Positions 1 through 8,593 of a stretch of 37,402 nucleotides of DNA are shown piece after piece. The first letter of the stretch is position 1. Each line of letters begins with the position of its first letter. Origin of the DNA: an uncultured Lachnospiraceae bacterium (GTDB taxonomy: Bacteria; Bacillota; Clostridia; Lachnospirales; Lachnospiraceae); assembly GCA_934418125.1 (NCBI GenBank), contig CAKRWT010000021.1, positions 1 through 37,402 of the forward strand. Reading direction: 5' to 3'. The notes under the pieces were generated by a model. It did not search any database and had not been told where the DNA came from. It saw nothing but the letters and a program-made list of their open reading frames with translations. Made by a program: the position numbers and the translations under genes.

Positions 1-408
1 GTCGATGGCCTGTGGGGTAGACTGATTCAGCACACGGATACGGACACCGGGATAACTGCTGCGAAAGTCCTTTAATACGGAAAGCAGTACGCAGTGCAGG
101 GCAATTTCACTGGCAGCGATGGTTACAATACCGGATTGCAGACTCTTATCTCTGGCAATTTCTTCTTCTCCAGACTGGATATGCTCTAAGGCAATGGAAA
201 TGTGGGCATACAGCTTTTCCCCTTCCGGAGTCAGTGATATGCCGTGCCGTTGGCGGACAAACAGGGTACAGCCTAATTCGGATTCCAGCTTTTTCATCAT
301 GCGGGTAATATTGGGCTGGTTGTTGATGAGGGCTTTGGCAGCGGCAGTAAAGCTTTTGTATTTTGCCACATAATAAAACACTTTATAGTAATCGTAGCTG
401 ATATTCAT
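1..408 (-). CDS. LysR-family transcriptional regulator, N-terminal part (runs off window)
   Basis: Reading the minus strand from an ATG at 408 gives 136 residues in frame to the window edge, beginning MNISYDYYKVFYYVAKYKSF. This is the standard N-terminal winged helix-turn-helix of LysR regulators: residues about 1-60, with the TAAAKALINNQPNITRMMKKLE recognition region in slightly atypical form, followed by a linker helix and the start of the effector-binding domain (VTIAASEIALHCVLL). A good ribosome site (AGGAGA) lies about 8 bases before the ATG. The gene diverges from the kinase-like/MATE pair at 548, the usual arrangement when a LysR protein controls its neighbour. The effector is unknown because the C-terminal sensor domain is outside the window. 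Family assignment is secure; target is inference. Confidence 0.9.
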   Translation of the reverse strand, partial: MNISYDYYKVFYYVAKYKSFTAAAKALINNQPNITRMMKKLESELGCTLFVRQRHGISLTPEGEKLYAHISIALEHIQSGEEEIARDKSLQSGIVTIAASEIALHCVLLSVLKDFRSSYPGVRIRVLNQSTPQAID

Positions 409-466
409 CGGCAATTTCTCCTATATAATATATTAAAATCATATATCAGAATGATAAAAGACATAT

Positions 467-495
467 TTTACATATATCTTACAGCGCATTATAAT
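467..495 (+). promoter_or_regulatory. Promoter for the cytidylate-kinase-like/MATE operon
   Basis: TTTACA (467-472), a 17-bp spacer and a perfect TATAAT (490-495) lie 53 bp before the ATG at 548. The surrounding 409-547 interval is very AT-rich and shared with the divergent LysR gene, so a LysR operator probably lies here, but I could not single out one convincing dyad. Confidence 0.7.
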
Positions 496-547
496 ACAGC
501 CGAAGTGAAAAAACAAGAGATATTCAGGATGGAAAGAGGTATTTGAT

Positions 548-1165
548 ATGAAAAAAGATATCATTTGCATTGGCAGAGAGTATGGAAGCGGTGGACGTGA
601 GATTGGTGAGAAGCTGGCAAGGCAGTTAGGGGTACCCTGTTATGACAAGCTTTTGATTAAGAAAGCGGCACTGGAATCAGGGTTGAGTGAGGAATTTATT
701 GAAAGGACAGAGGAATCACCGATTAACAGTCTTCATTTCCTCAGTGGAAATCCGTATGCGGATATAGCCGGAATGGCAAATACTTTTTATTCAGAAAGTC
801 AGATGACCTATAATGCAGAAAAAGAGGTTATTCACAAGATAGCGGCACAGGGTCCCTGCGTCATTATCGGGCGGTGTGCTTCTGCTATCATACCGAGGGA
901 AAAGCAGTTGTCGGTATTTATCTATGCGGAGGAAACGGACAAACGGAAACGGGTAATGGAAAGAAACCAGCTGGGAGAAAAAGAAGCAGCACACAGAATC
1001 CGTCACATGGACCGGATGAGAAAGCAGTTCTTTGATTTCTATGCAGACAGTGTCTGGGGACATACAGAAAGCTATGACATGATGCTGTCCAGCAGTAAAT
1101 TTGGAATAGATGGCTGTGTGAAAATCATTGCGGACAGTCTGAAGGAGGAAAAGGAAGATGAATAA
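548..1165 (+). CDS. Cytidylate kinase-like family protein
   Basis: The 205-residue protein begins MKKDIICIGREYGSGGREIG. This matches the P-loop of the cytidylate-kinase-like family, where GREYGSGG occupies residues about 9-16. It has the family features: CYDKLLIKKAA after the P-loop helix, a middle VIIGRCASAII strand (residues about 104-114), and an arginine-rich lid region (KRKRVMERNQLG ... RIRHMDRMRKQFFDFY). It is shorter and more divergent than the housekeeping Cmk that phosphorylates CMP/dCMP, so the physiological substrate is uncertain. The ribosome site GAAAGAGG sits about 9 bases before the start. The stop overlaps the MATE gene by 8 bp, so the two are almost certainly co-transcribed. 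Confidence 0.85.
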   Translation: MKKDIICIGREYGSGGREIGEKLARQLGVPCYDKLLIKKAALESGLSEEFIERTEESPINSLHFLSGNPYADIAGMANTFYSESQMTYNAEKEVIHKIAAQGPCVIIGRCASAIIPREKQLSVFIYAEETDKRKRVMERNQLGEKEAAHRIRHMDRMRKQFFDFYADSVWGHTESYDMMLSSSKFGIDGCVKIIADSLKEEKEDE

Positions 1166-2492
1166 GGATTTGACGGTGGGAAATCCGGAGACGGTGCTTT
1201 GGAAATTTTGCATGCCATTGTTTGGCAGTATTATCTTCCAGCAGCTTTATAACATTGCAGACAGCCTGGTAGCCGGTAAGTTTATTGGAGAAAATGCGCT
1301 GGCAGCAGTAGGCAACAGTTACGAGATAACCCTGATTTTCATAGCCTTTGCTTTTGGCTGCAATATGGGATGCTCGGTAGTGGTATCCAAATTATTCGGA
1401 GCAAAGGAATATGGCAAGATGAAAACCGCAGTATACACGGCATGCATTTTCAGTGGAATTATCTGTGTGTTACTGATGCTTGTCGGGATTCTTGGTTCCG
1501 GATTGCTGCTTCGTCTGATTCATACACCGGAGGAAGTATTTGCGGATTCCAAGCTGTATCTGGATATCTATGCATGGGGTCTGCCTTTTGTTTTCTTCTA
1601 CAATATAGCAACCGGTATTTTTTCTGCCCTGGGAGATTCCAAGACCCCGTTTTATTTTCTGGCAGTGTCTTCCCTGTCCAATATCGCAGTGGATATCTGG
1701 TTTGTCAAAGCATTCCAGATGGGCGTAGCAGGCGTGGCATGGGCAACCTTCCTGTGCCAGGGAATCAGCTGTGTGCTGGCAATGGTAGTAGTATTTCGCA
1801 GATTGGCGAAGATAGAAGGACAGGAAAAAGCAGCCCTATTTGATGGACAACTTTTACAACAAATAGTTGTAATTGCGATTCCCAGTACCTTACAGCAAAG
1901 CTTTATTTCTTTGGGAAATATTATGATTCAGAGCATTATCAATGGATTTGGGGCACCGGTTATGGCGGGATATTCCGCAGCCGTTAAGCTGAATAATCTG
2001 GTGATTACTTCCTTTACCACCCTGGGGAACGGAATTTCCAATTATACGGCACAGAACCTGGGTGCGCAGAAGCTGCTTCGGGTAAAGCAGGGCTTCAAGG
2101 TAGGAGTCAAACTGGTATGGCTTTTGAGCCTGCCGTTATTCTTACTGTACTTCTTCGGTGGCAACCTGGTCTTGAAGCTTTTTATGGACGAACCTACAGA
2201 ACTGGCAGTACAGACCGGTATCAACTATCTGCGGATTCTTTCGCCTTTCTACTTTGTCGTATCAGCCAAGCTGATTGCCGATGGTATTTTAAGAGGAGCA
2301 GGCATGATGCAGAAGTTTATGATAGCCACCTTTACGGATTTAATCTTGCGTGTGGTACTGGCTTTTGTCTTCTCGAAAACCATACTTGGAGCTACCGGTA
2401 TCTGGTGCGCATGGCCGGTAGGCTGGTGCGTGGCAACCATATTGTCCATCTGGTTTTATCGAAAAGGGGACTGGAATCACGACGCTGTCTAA
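1158..2492 (+). CDS. MATE-family multidrug/metabolite efflux transporter
   Basis: This 444-residue polytopic membrane protein has about twelve hydrophobic helices in two similar halves, as in MATE (NorM/DinF-type) cation-coupled exporters. It begins MNKDLTVGNPETVLWKFCMP, the typical cytoplasmic lead of this family before helix 1. The motif IIFQQLYNIADSLVAGKFIG matches the first MATE repeat, and VMAGYSAAVKLNNLVITSFTTLGNGISNYTAQNLGA marks the second repeat. The start lies inside the preceding gene with GGAGG about 7 bases upstream, supporting translational coupling to the kinase-like protein. The substrate cannot be told from sequence. Length is normal for the family (about 440-460 residues). 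Confidence 0.93.
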   Translation: MNKDLTVGNPETVLWKFCMPLFGSIIFQQLYNIADSLVAGKFIGENALAAVGNSYEITLIFIAFAFGCNMGCSVVVSKLFGAKEYGKMKTAVYTACIFSGIICVLLMLVGILGSGLLLRLIHTPEEVFADSKLYLDIYAWGLPFVFFYNIATGIFSALGDSKTPFYFLAVSSLSNIAVDIWFVKAFQMGVAGVAWATFLCQGISCVLAMVVVFRRLAKIEGQEKAALFDGQLLQQIVVIAIPSTLQQSFISLGNIMIQSIINGFGAPVMAGYSAAVKLNNLVITSFTTLGNGISNYTAQNLGAQKLLRVKQGFKVGVKLVWLLSLPLFLLYFFGGNLVLKLFMDEPTELAVQTGINYLRILSPFYFVVSAKLIADGILRGAGMMQKFMIATFTDLILRVVLAFVFSKTILGATGIWCAWPVGWCVATILSIWFYRKGDWNHDAV

Positions 2493-2497
2493 TGTAG

Positions 2498-2529
2498 GTG
2501 TTTGTTGTAAGACGTGTTTGTTGTAAGAG
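2498..2529 (+). repeat. Two-copy 16-bp direct repeat after the MATE gene
   Basis: GTGTTTGTTGTAAGAC at 2498-2513 is followed directly by GTGTTTGTTGTAAGAG at 2514-2529, differing only at the last base. It begins 6 bp after the MATE stop codon. No function is evident; it may be a replication-slippage duplication. Confidence 0.8.
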
Positions 2530-2539
2530 AGAAAAAAGC

Positions 2540-2568
2540 TTGCTATTTTCCCTGAAAAAAAGTACACT
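2540..2568 (+). promoter_or_regulatory. Possible promoter for the Hpt gene
   Basis: TTGCTA (2540-2545), a 17-bp spacer and TACACT (2563-2568) lie 40 bp before the Hpt ATG. Each hexamer matches consensus at four of six positions. The same TACACT box occurs before purE. Confidence 0.4.
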
Positions 2569-2607
2569 ATATAAGAAGCAGAAAGGCGAAAATAAAGGGA
2601 GCTTTAA

Positions 2608-2955
2608 ATGAAAGAACAGTTAAAAGAAATGGGAATACCATATGAAGATGTCATTGATCGTTTTATGGGCAAGGAAGATTTTTATTTCAGAATGTTGAAG
2701 AAGTTTCCGGAAGATAAGAATTTCGAGGGATTAGAGCAGTCTGTTGCACAGAAGGACTGGCCCATTGCTTTTAAATATGCGCATACAGTCAAAGGTATAT
2801 GTGCAAATCTTGGGCTTGATAATATTTTAGAGTATGTTGTTCCACTCACGGAGGAGTTAAGAAATCCACCATATGAGGAAGAAAAAATTATGAAGTACTT
2901 TACAGATGCTGCAGGGGCATACCAGAAGACAATAGAAGTCATTAAGAATTTGTAG
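2608..2955 (+). CDS. Hpt (histidine phosphotransfer) domain protein
   Basis: This 115-residue single-domain protein is mostly helical. It carries the phosphotransfer motif YAHTVKGICANLGL, whose His59 is the expected phospho-accepting residue, followed by Lys62 and Gly63 as in the HxxKG signature of Hpt domains. Such proteins shuttle phosphoryl groups between hybrid sensor kinases and response regulators in the cytoplasm. The start is set by AAGGGAG shortly upstream. It stands alone, with its own possible promoter and a clear downstream terminator. No kinase or response regulator is adjacent, so its partners are encoded elsewhere. The family call is strong; the pathway is unknown. Confidence 0.85.
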   Translation: MKEQLKEMGIPYEDVIDRFMGKEDFYFRMLKKFPEDKNFEGLEQSVAQKDWPIAFKYAHTVKGICANLGLDNILEYVVPLTEELRNPPYEEEKIMKYFTDAAGAYQKTIEVIKNL

Positions 2956-2973
2956 ATAGAAGAAACGGTAGAG

Positions 2974-3008
2974 AAGGAATGTCGGTATGCTGACATTCCT
3001 TTTATTTG
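2974..3008 (+). terminator. Rho-independent terminator after the Hpt gene
   Basis: A perfect 10-bp stem (AAGGAATGTC with GACATTCCTT) around an 8-base loop is followed by a T-rich run. It begins 18 bp after the Hpt stop codon and ends just before the YdcF-like gene. Confidence 0.85.
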
Positions 3009-3026
3009 TTGTATGGGGAAATGCAA

Positions 3027-3788
3027 ATGAAAGTAAAAGGAAATGGAAATAGCATGATTTTTGGAATTTTAGCGGTTTTATGTCTGGCATATTGTGTGGT
3101 AATATTTTCCGCCCAGTCAGGAAGCCGGTTTTATCTTATCTGGGCAGTCCTGGGCTTGTTCTTTCTGGGAATGTTCTGCATGGTACAGTTTGGCTGGTGG
3201 CAGGCACTGCCGGCATGGCTTCGGGGCGTGGTGCGAATCGGCGTAAGTATCGGACTGGTGTTCTTTCTTCTGGTGGAAGGCATGATTTTCAGCCAGTATC
3301 ATGCGAAAGGAGAGGACAATCTGGACTATATTATTGTGCTGGGGGCGCAGATGAAAGAGGATGGTCCCAGCAAGGTGTTGCAGTACCGGTTAGATACTGC
3401 GTATGAATACCTGTTAGCAAATGAAGATACAATCTGCATTGTCTCCGGGGGACAGGGCAGCAATGAGGTATGCAGTGAGGCAGAGGGAATGTACCGGTAC
3501 TTAGTACAAAAGGGGATACCTGCAGAGCGCATACGAAAGGAGGAAGCATCCACGGACACTTCGGAAAATATCCGCTATAGCGCGCAGATAATCGGAGATA
3601 AGGCAGCAGGGGTAGGAATTGTTACGAATAATTTCCATGTATTCCGGGGTGTCCATCTGGCAAAACACGCCGGGTTTGAAAAGGTCTGCGGAATTGCGGC
3701 ACCATCTACGTTACTCTTTCAGCCAAACAATCTGTTGCGTGAATTTTTTGGCGTTTTGAAGGATTTTGTGTGTGGAAATCTGATATAA
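3027..3788 (+). CDS. YdcF/SanA-like (DUF218) membrane protein
   Basis: The protein has 253 residues from the ATG at 3027, chosen because GGGGAA lies 7 bases upstream; the upstream TTG at 3006 and ATG at 3021 are in frame but lack spacing. Three N-terminal hydrophobic segments (residues about 8-30, 35-55 and 64-85) precede a soluble DUF218 domain. That domain begins LDYIIVLGAQMKEDGPSKVL, then shows IVSGGQGSNE and the typical EEASTDTSENIRYS segment, where the TSEN core is the family signature. Members include E. coli SanA and YdcF, linked to envelope properties, but the biochemical activity is not settled. The protein is probably anchored with the domain outside the membrane, by analogy with SanA. 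Confidence 0.87.
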   Translation: MKVKGNGNSMIFGILAVLCLAYCVVIFSAQSGSRFYLIWAVLGLFFLGMFCMVQFGWWQALPAWLRGVVRIGVSIGLVFFLLVEGMIFSQYHAKGEDNLDYIIVLGAQMKEDGPSKVLQYRLDTAYEYLLANEDTICIVSGGQGSNEVCSEAEGMYRYLVQKGIPAERIRKEEASTDTSENIRYSAQIIGDKAAGVGIVTNNFHVFRGVHLAKHAGFEKVCGIAAPSTLLFQPNNLLREFFGVLKDFVCGNLI

Positions 3789-3827
3789 AAAAATGTTTTT
3801 CAGAAGTTTTGTGGCTCGATTTCGTAC

Positions 3828-3856
3828 TTGGCTAGCGGAAGACACTGTGGTAAGAT
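3828..3856 (+). promoter_or_regulatory. Possible promoter for the TPR lipoprotein operon
   Basis: TTGGCT (3828-3833), a 17-bp spacer and TAAGAT (3851-3856) lie in the 135-bp gap before the TPR lipoprotein. The match is moderate and not confirmed by any other signal. Confidence 0.4.
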
Positions 3857-3923
3857 AATAGCAAAGATTCTGATGGTAATAAGAGATAAGATTATCATAG
3901 ACAAGATAGATGAATGAGATAGA

Positions 3924-5012
3924 TTGATGATAGAAGAAATGGGTAGGATGAAGAAAGAACAATCAGAAAAAAAGAAAACCAGACTGCTGGTGGCGGGGTG
4001 TGTAGCGATTATTCTGCTGACAGGCTGTGGTGCAGCAGGAAACGAAAACTATACACAGCTTGGAATGACAGCCATTGGAAATCTGGAATACGAAGAGGCA
4101 TTGGCACAGTTTGCCTTGGCAGAAGAAAATGGGGAAAACAGCCGGTTATTATACCGGGGCATGGGAATTGCCTATATGGGATTAACCCAGTATGCGGATG
4201 CCATTACTTATCTGGAAGCAGCCCTTGCTGCCAGTGACGGCAGGGTAGAGAATATGGATTATGACATGAATTACTATCTGGCAATCGCTTATTTTAAGAA
4301 CGGACAGCCAGAGGATGCCATTTCTGCTTATGATGCGATTATCGGGTTAGATGAAAAGGCAATAGACGCTTATTATCTGCGTGGCTGTGTGAAGCTGTCT
4401 TTAGACCGGTATGAAGAGGCACAGGCAGATTTTGACCAGTCAATTGCACTGGATAAGAAGAATTACGACCGGCTGATTCACATTTATATGGCACTGGAAG
4501 AGTATGGTTATAAGGAAGTGGGACAGACGTATCTGCAAACAGCCATTACCGAAAATGAAAAGTCCATTTCCGACTATGATATGGGGCGTATCTGTTATTA
4601 TCTGGAGGATTATGAGAGTGCCAGGGATTATCTGACGAATCTGAAAACAGATACGGATTATGGTGCAGCACTTTATCTGGGACGCACTTATGAGGCACTG
4701 GGAGATTACAATTATGCCTCGACCATTTATGACAATTACACCATCAATGACCAGAGTAAGGCAGAAATATACAATCAACTGGGACTGTGCAGAATGCATA
4801 TGGGTGAATATGAGCTGGCGCTCAGTTCCTTTCAGACTGCCATGGATATAGAAGATAATGGCATGATGCAGACTTTGAAATTTAACGAGATTGTAGCTTA
4901 TGAATATATGGAAGACTATAAAACGGCAGCTGCTTTGATGAATAGTTATCTGCGGGCTTATCCGGATGATGAGAATGCAAAACGGGAATATGAATTTCTG
5001 CAGACGAGATAG
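3924..5012 (+). CDS. TPR-repeat lipoprotein
   Basis: The protein has 362 residues if started at 3924; ATG codons at 3939 and 3948 are also in frame, and the start is uncertain because the upstream A/G-rich stretch could serve several. A basic N-terminus and hydrophobic core end in the lipobox LLTGC (Cys about 35), giving a predicted membrane-anchored lipoprotein. The rest is a string of tetratricopeptide repeats: recurring units such as YTQLGMTAIGNLEYEEALAQ, YRGMGIAYMGLTQYADAITY and YYLRGCVKLSLDRYEEAQAD, with Gly/Ala/Tyr at TPR positions, about nine to ten repeats in all. TPR lipoproteins act as protein-interaction scaffolds at the cell surface. Partners are unknown. It is followed 26 bp later by the Nudix-fold gene and then pyrF. 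Confidence 0.87.
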   Translation: MMIEEMGRMKKEQSEKKKTRLLVAGCVAIILLTGCGAAGNENYTQLGMTAIGNLEYEEALAQFALAEENGENSRLLYRGMGIAYMGLTQYADAITYLEAALAASDGRVENMDYDMNYYLAIAYFKNGQPEDAISAYDAIIGLDEKAIDAYYLRGCVKLSLDRYEEAQADFDQSIALDKKNYDRLIHIYMALEEYGYKEVGQTYLQTAITENEKSISDYDMGRICYYLEDYESARDYLTNLKTDTDYGAALYLGRTYEALGDYNYASTIYDNYTINDQSKAEIYNQLGLCRMHMGEYELALSSFQTAMDIEDNGMMQTLKFNEIVAYEYMEDYKTAAALMNSYLRAYPDDENAKREYEFLQTR

Positions 5013-5038
5013 AACGGAAAGAGAAAGGGAATGATTCG

Positions 5039-5443
5039 ATGAAGAATACTTATTTACGGGTAAAAGGCATTATCAGGAAAGGCGATAAGTACCTGATTAT
5101 CAAGCGTTGGGTAGATGACCATATTCCGGAACCTTTTGTATGGGAGTTTATTGATGCGGAAGTCAACCATGGGGAAGCTCCTGATGATACGGTGCTGCGG
5201 GCCATTTCCGAGCAGCTGTCGGTAGAAGGTAAGATTGAAAAAATTGTATATACCTGGTCGAATATGTTAGGTGATACCCAGTGTGTGGGCATAGCATATA
5301 TCTGCTCTATTAAGGAAGAAGACGAATCCAATATTGTGCTATCAGAGGATTTCGGCGAATGGATGTGGGTTACAAGGGAAGAGATTCCTTATTATATAGA
5401 GAACCAGTATGTATTGAAAGATTTGGAAGGCAAAAAAATATAA
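5039..5443 (+). CDS. Nudix-fold protein with degenerate Nudix box
   Basis: This 134-residue protein follows the Nudix pattern: an N-terminal strand (YLRVKGIIRKGDKYLIIKR), a GE-containing turn and helix, then VGIAYICSI and FGEWMWVTREEIP, the usual late Nudix strand and edge motif. The Nudix box, normally GX5EX7REUXEEXGU, here reads GEAPDDTVLRAISEQLSV. The first Glu of RE is Ala, the second Glu of EE is Gln, and the Gly is Ser. Because these glutamates bind catalytic metal, pyrophosphohydrolase activity may be weak or lost, and a ligand-binding role is possible. The gene lies between the TPR lipoprotein and pyrF with short gaps, consistent with co-transcription. Confidence 0.78.
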   Translation: MKNTYLRVKGIIRKGDKYLIIKRWVDDHIPEPFVWEFIDAEVNHGEAPDDTVLRAISEQLSVEGKIEKIVYTWSNMLGDTQCVGIAYICSIKEEDESNIVLSEDFGEWMWVTREEIPYYIENQYVLKDLEGKKI

Positions 5444-5464
5444 AGATAGAAATGGAGAATGGGT

Positions 5465-6391
5465 ATGATTAACAAGTTAGTGAGTAAAATCCAAAAGACG
5501 CAGGCACCCATCGTGGTGGGGCTTGACCCTACGTTGAAATTTGTGCCGCAGCATATTCAGCAGAAAGCATTCGCAGAGTACGGAGAAACCATGAAAGGTG
5601 CGTCAGAGGCAATCTGGCAGTATAACAAACAGATTGTGGATGCCATCTATGACCTGGTACCTGCAGTAAAGCCACAGATAGCCATGTATGAGCAATTTGG
5701 CGTGGAAGGTGTTATTGCTTTTCAGAAAACGGTGGAGTACTGTAAGGAAAAAGACCTGGTAGTTATTGGAGATATCAAGCGTGGTGACATTGGCTCGACT
5801 TCGGAAGCCTATGCAGTGGGCCACCTGGGGCAGGTTAAAGTGGGCAACACCATGTGCAGAGGGTTTGACGAGGATTTTGTTACCGTGAATCCTTACCTTG
5901 GTTCTGATGGCGTGAAGCCGTTTATCAAGGTATGCCAGGAAGAGAAAAAGGGGCTGTTTATTCTGGTAAAAACCTCTAATCCAAGCAGTGGAGAATTTCA
6001 GGACCGTCTGATTGACGGCAGACCACTTTACGAAATCGTAGGAGAAAAGGTAGCGGAATGGGGTGCGGACCACATGGGAGACAGCTACAGTTATATCGGT
6101 GCCGTAGTAGGGGCTACTTATCCGGAAATGGGTAAGGTGTTAAGAGAAATCATGCCAAAATCCTATATTTTGGTACCCGGCTATGGTGCACAGGGCGGAA
6201 AGGGAGCTGACCTGGTTCATTTCTTTAATAAGGATGGGCTTGGGGCAATTGTGAATTCTTCCCGTGGTATTATTGCAGCTTATCAGCAGGAAAAATATGC
6301 AGAATATGGCGCAGAAAACTTTGCAGACGCTTCCAGGGCAGCAGTACTTGATATGAAAGAGGATATTGCAGGTGCTTTGGCACATAGATAA
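5465..6391 (+). CDS. pyrF: Orotidine 5'-phosphate decarboxylase (long form)
   Basis: The 308-residue enzyme makes UMP from OMP, the last step of de novo pyrimidine synthesis, in the cytoplasm. I chose the ATG at 5465 because GGAG ends 7 bases upstream; the ATG at 5459 is too close to it. The catalytic DxKxxD motif is seen as GDIKRGDIGST (Asp103, Lys105, Asp108), followed by the TVNPYLGSDGVKPF and FILVKTSNPSSGEFQD segments typical of the longer OMP decarboxylase type. The phosphate-binding end, PGYGAQGGKGADLV then VNSSRGI, is intact. A chemoreceptor gene separates it from pyrE, which is an unusual order. Confidence 0.96.
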   Translation: MINKLVSKIQKTQAPIVVGLDPTLKFVPQHIQQKAFAEYGETMKGASEAIWQYNKQIVDAIYDLVPAVKPQIAMYEQFGVEGVIAFQKTVEYCKEKDLVVIGDIKRGDIGSTSEAYAVGHLGQVKVGNTMCRGFDEDFVTVNPYLGSDGVKPFIKVCQEEKKGLFILVKTSNPSSGEFQDRLIDGRPLYEIVGEKVAEWGADHMGDSYSYIGAVVGATYPEMGKVLREIMPKSYILVPGYGAQGGKGADLVHFFNKDGLGAIVNSSRGIIAAYQQEKYAEYGAENFADASRAAVLDMKEDIAGALAHR

Positions 6392-6443
6392 ATTTTGAAA
6401 ATCATGAAGACAGCATGAAATCATTTACCAGGGGGAAAATATA

Positions 6444-8531
6444 ATGAAATCAATACGGACCAAAATTACAATTAGCATTATTTTATGTTCTTTAATTTCA
6501 TCGGTTTTAATCAGTGTCATCAGTATTACATATTCCAGCAGAACAGCTGTTTCCAATGCGGAAACAGAAATGACAATGAGCTGTGAGAATACAGGCGCAG
6601 AGGTTGATGCGTTGGTTTCCAGGGTGGAGCAATCGGTAGACACACTTAGCGATATTGCGTTGGCTCAGCTTGATTTTGCAAAATTCCAGTCAAACAGTGC
6701 TTATGTGAATGAATATACAGAGGGGTTGATGGATGACTTCGTAAAATTTGCGGAGCATACAGAGGGAGCGATTTGTGCCTACATACGTTATAACCCGGAC
6801 TTTACGGAGCCGACTTCTGGTATTTTCCTGACAAGACCGGATACAAATTCGGCATTTACCAGTTCCACACCAACTGATTTCAGTATTTATGAGAAAGACG
6901 ACCTGGCACATGTAGGCTGGTACTACATCCCGGTAGAAAACAAAGCACCTATCTGGATGGATCCTTATTTAAACGAAAATGTAAATATTTATATGATTTC
7001 CTATGTCGTACCATTGTATGTAGATGGCACTTCCGTCGGTATTATCGGTATGGATATTGACTTTAGCCAGATTACAGATTATGCAGATTCTGTGACAGCC
7101 TTTGACAGTGGATATTCCTTTATTACCAGCAAGGATGGTGTTGTACAGTATCATAAAACGATTCCGGCAGGTACGGATTTGGGAGAGTATGGAGATGGTG
7201 CCCTTACTGCTGTTAAGGAATTTATGGCAGAGGATACCAATGCTTCTCAAATTATAGAGTATACCCTGGATGGACAAACAAAATATCTTACCTTTGATAA
7301 ATTGGGGACAGGAATGAATCTTGCTTTGACGGTGCCTACAAGTGAGGTACAGGCACGGGCAAGGGAAGTGGTAGTACAGACCGCGGGAGCTCTTGTCCTT
7401 GGCATGATTGTTTCTGTTATTCTCGGTGTTGTAATTGGAACCAGTATTGCCAATCCGATTAAAAAAATAACGGATGTGGTAAGACAGACTGCAGATTTGA
7501 ACTTTAAGAAGAGTGCTAACGGCAGCAAACTGGTAAAACGTAAAGATGAGACCGGCAGCATGGCAAAGGCGGTCAGCGAGATGCGAGGGGTATTGAGAAC
7601 CCTGGTAACGGATATGGAACAGGTACGGGATAATCTGTTACATAATATGGATGAGCTGGATGGGGTAATGAAAGAGAATAACTCCATATCAGAGGACAAT
7701 TCCGCAACCACCCAGGAGCTGGCAGCCGGAATGGAAGAAACTACTGCCAGTGCCAGCATGATTGTAAGCAGTATTGGTGCAATCCAGGAGAATGTAACGG
7801 ATATCCGCAGCCTGTCTGAAACTGGACAGACGGAATCGGCAGAAGTCAAAGCAAGAGCAAGACAGCTGAAAGATACGACGGAGACTTCCAGCAACCGGAC
7901 CATGGAAGTGTATCGTTCCATGAAGGAGAGAACGGACGATGCTATTGAGCAGTCTAAAGTAGTAGCCAAGATTAATGAACTGACAGAGAACATCCGTAAC
8001 ATTTCTTCCCAGACCAACCTGTTAGCCTTAAATGCCAATATTGAGGCAGCAAGGGCTGGTGAGGCAGGAAAAGGATTTGCAGTAGTAGCTACAGAGATTG
8101 GTGCACTGGCAAGCCAGACTTTCCAGACGGTAGATGGTATCAATCAGATAGTAAATGAAGTCAATGCTGCTGTGGATAATATGACAGAATGTATCCGGGT
8201 TATTATGGAATTCCTGGATAAGACCGTTGTGGCAGATTATGACTCTTTTAAAGAGGTTTCTGAGAAATATGAGGATGATGCATCTGTTTTTGCAGAGTCC
8301 ATGGGACGGATTTATGATGAGATTTCCCAGTTGAGTGAAAAGATTGACAGCATTGCGGAAACGATTGATAACGTAAGCGAAACCATTAACCAGTCTACAG
8401 AAGGCATCAATATGATTGCAGAAAAATCCTGCGATGCAGTAACCAAGACGGCAGAAGGTTACAAGCACTTACAGGAAAATAAAGAAGGACTGGAGCACCT
8501 GAAAGAGTTAATTGACAAGTTTGATTTGTAA
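6444..8531 (+). CDS. Methyl-accepting chemotaxis protein with dCache-like sensor
   Basis: The protein has 695 residues. A first transmembrane helix (about 8-30) is followed by an extracellular sensor of about 280 residues containing [36 protein letters not shown] and [13 protein letters not shown], the usual signature of dCache_1 domains. A second membrane helix (about 313-335) leads to a HAMP domain and a long coiled-coil signalling domain. The highly conserved hairpin tip ([20 protein letters not shown], about residues 520-540) is intact, so CheA/CheW coupling is expected. The ligand is unknown; dCache sensors often bind amino acids or other small metabolites. It sits between pyrF and pyrE with no chemotaxis or flagellar gene nearby. 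A weak AGGGGG site precedes the start. Confidence 0.93.
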   Translation: MKSIRTKITISIILCSLISSVLISVISITYSSRTAVSNAETEMTMSCENTGAEVDALVSRVEQSVDTLSDIALAQLDFAKFQSNSAYVNEYTEGLMDDFVKFAEHTEGAICAYIRYNPDFTEPTSGIFLTRPDTNSAFTSSTPTDFSIYEKDDLAHVGWYYIPVENKAPIWMDPYLNENVNIYMISYVVPLYVDGTSVGIIGMDIDFSQITDYADSVTAFDSGYSFITSKDGVVQYHKTIPAGTDLGEYGDGALTAVKEFMAEDTNASQIIEYTLDGQTKYLTFDKLGTGMNLALTVPTSEVQARAREVVVQTAGALVLGMIVSVILGVVIGTSIANPIKKITDVVRQTADLNFKKSANGSKLVKRKDETGSMAKAVSEMRGVLRTLVTDMEQVRDNLLHNMDELDGVMKENNSISEDNSATTQELAAGMEETTASASMIVSSIGAIQENVTDIRSLSETGQTESAEVKARARQLKDTTETSSNRTMEVYRSMKERTDDAIEQSKVVAKINELTENIRNISSQTNLLALNANIEAARAGEAGKGFAVVATEIGALASQTFQTVDGINQIVNEVNAAVDNMTECIRVIMEFLDKTVVADYDSFKEVSEKYEDDASVFAESMGRIYDEISQLSEKIDSIAETIDNVSETINQSTEGINMIAEKSCDAVTKTAEGYKHLQENKEGLEHLKELIDKFDL

Positions 8532-8593
8532 GAGATTGACAATAAGGAAAAGAATAGAAACAGGCAGGGCCTGCAATGGAGGATTTTAGAAAG

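Noticed and set aside
7247..8143. A 298-codon minus-strand frame opposite the chemoreceptor gene
   Set aside because: It is antisense to a strongly supported MCP, has Ser/Ala-rich composition typical of a shadow of the coiled coil, and no ribosome site.
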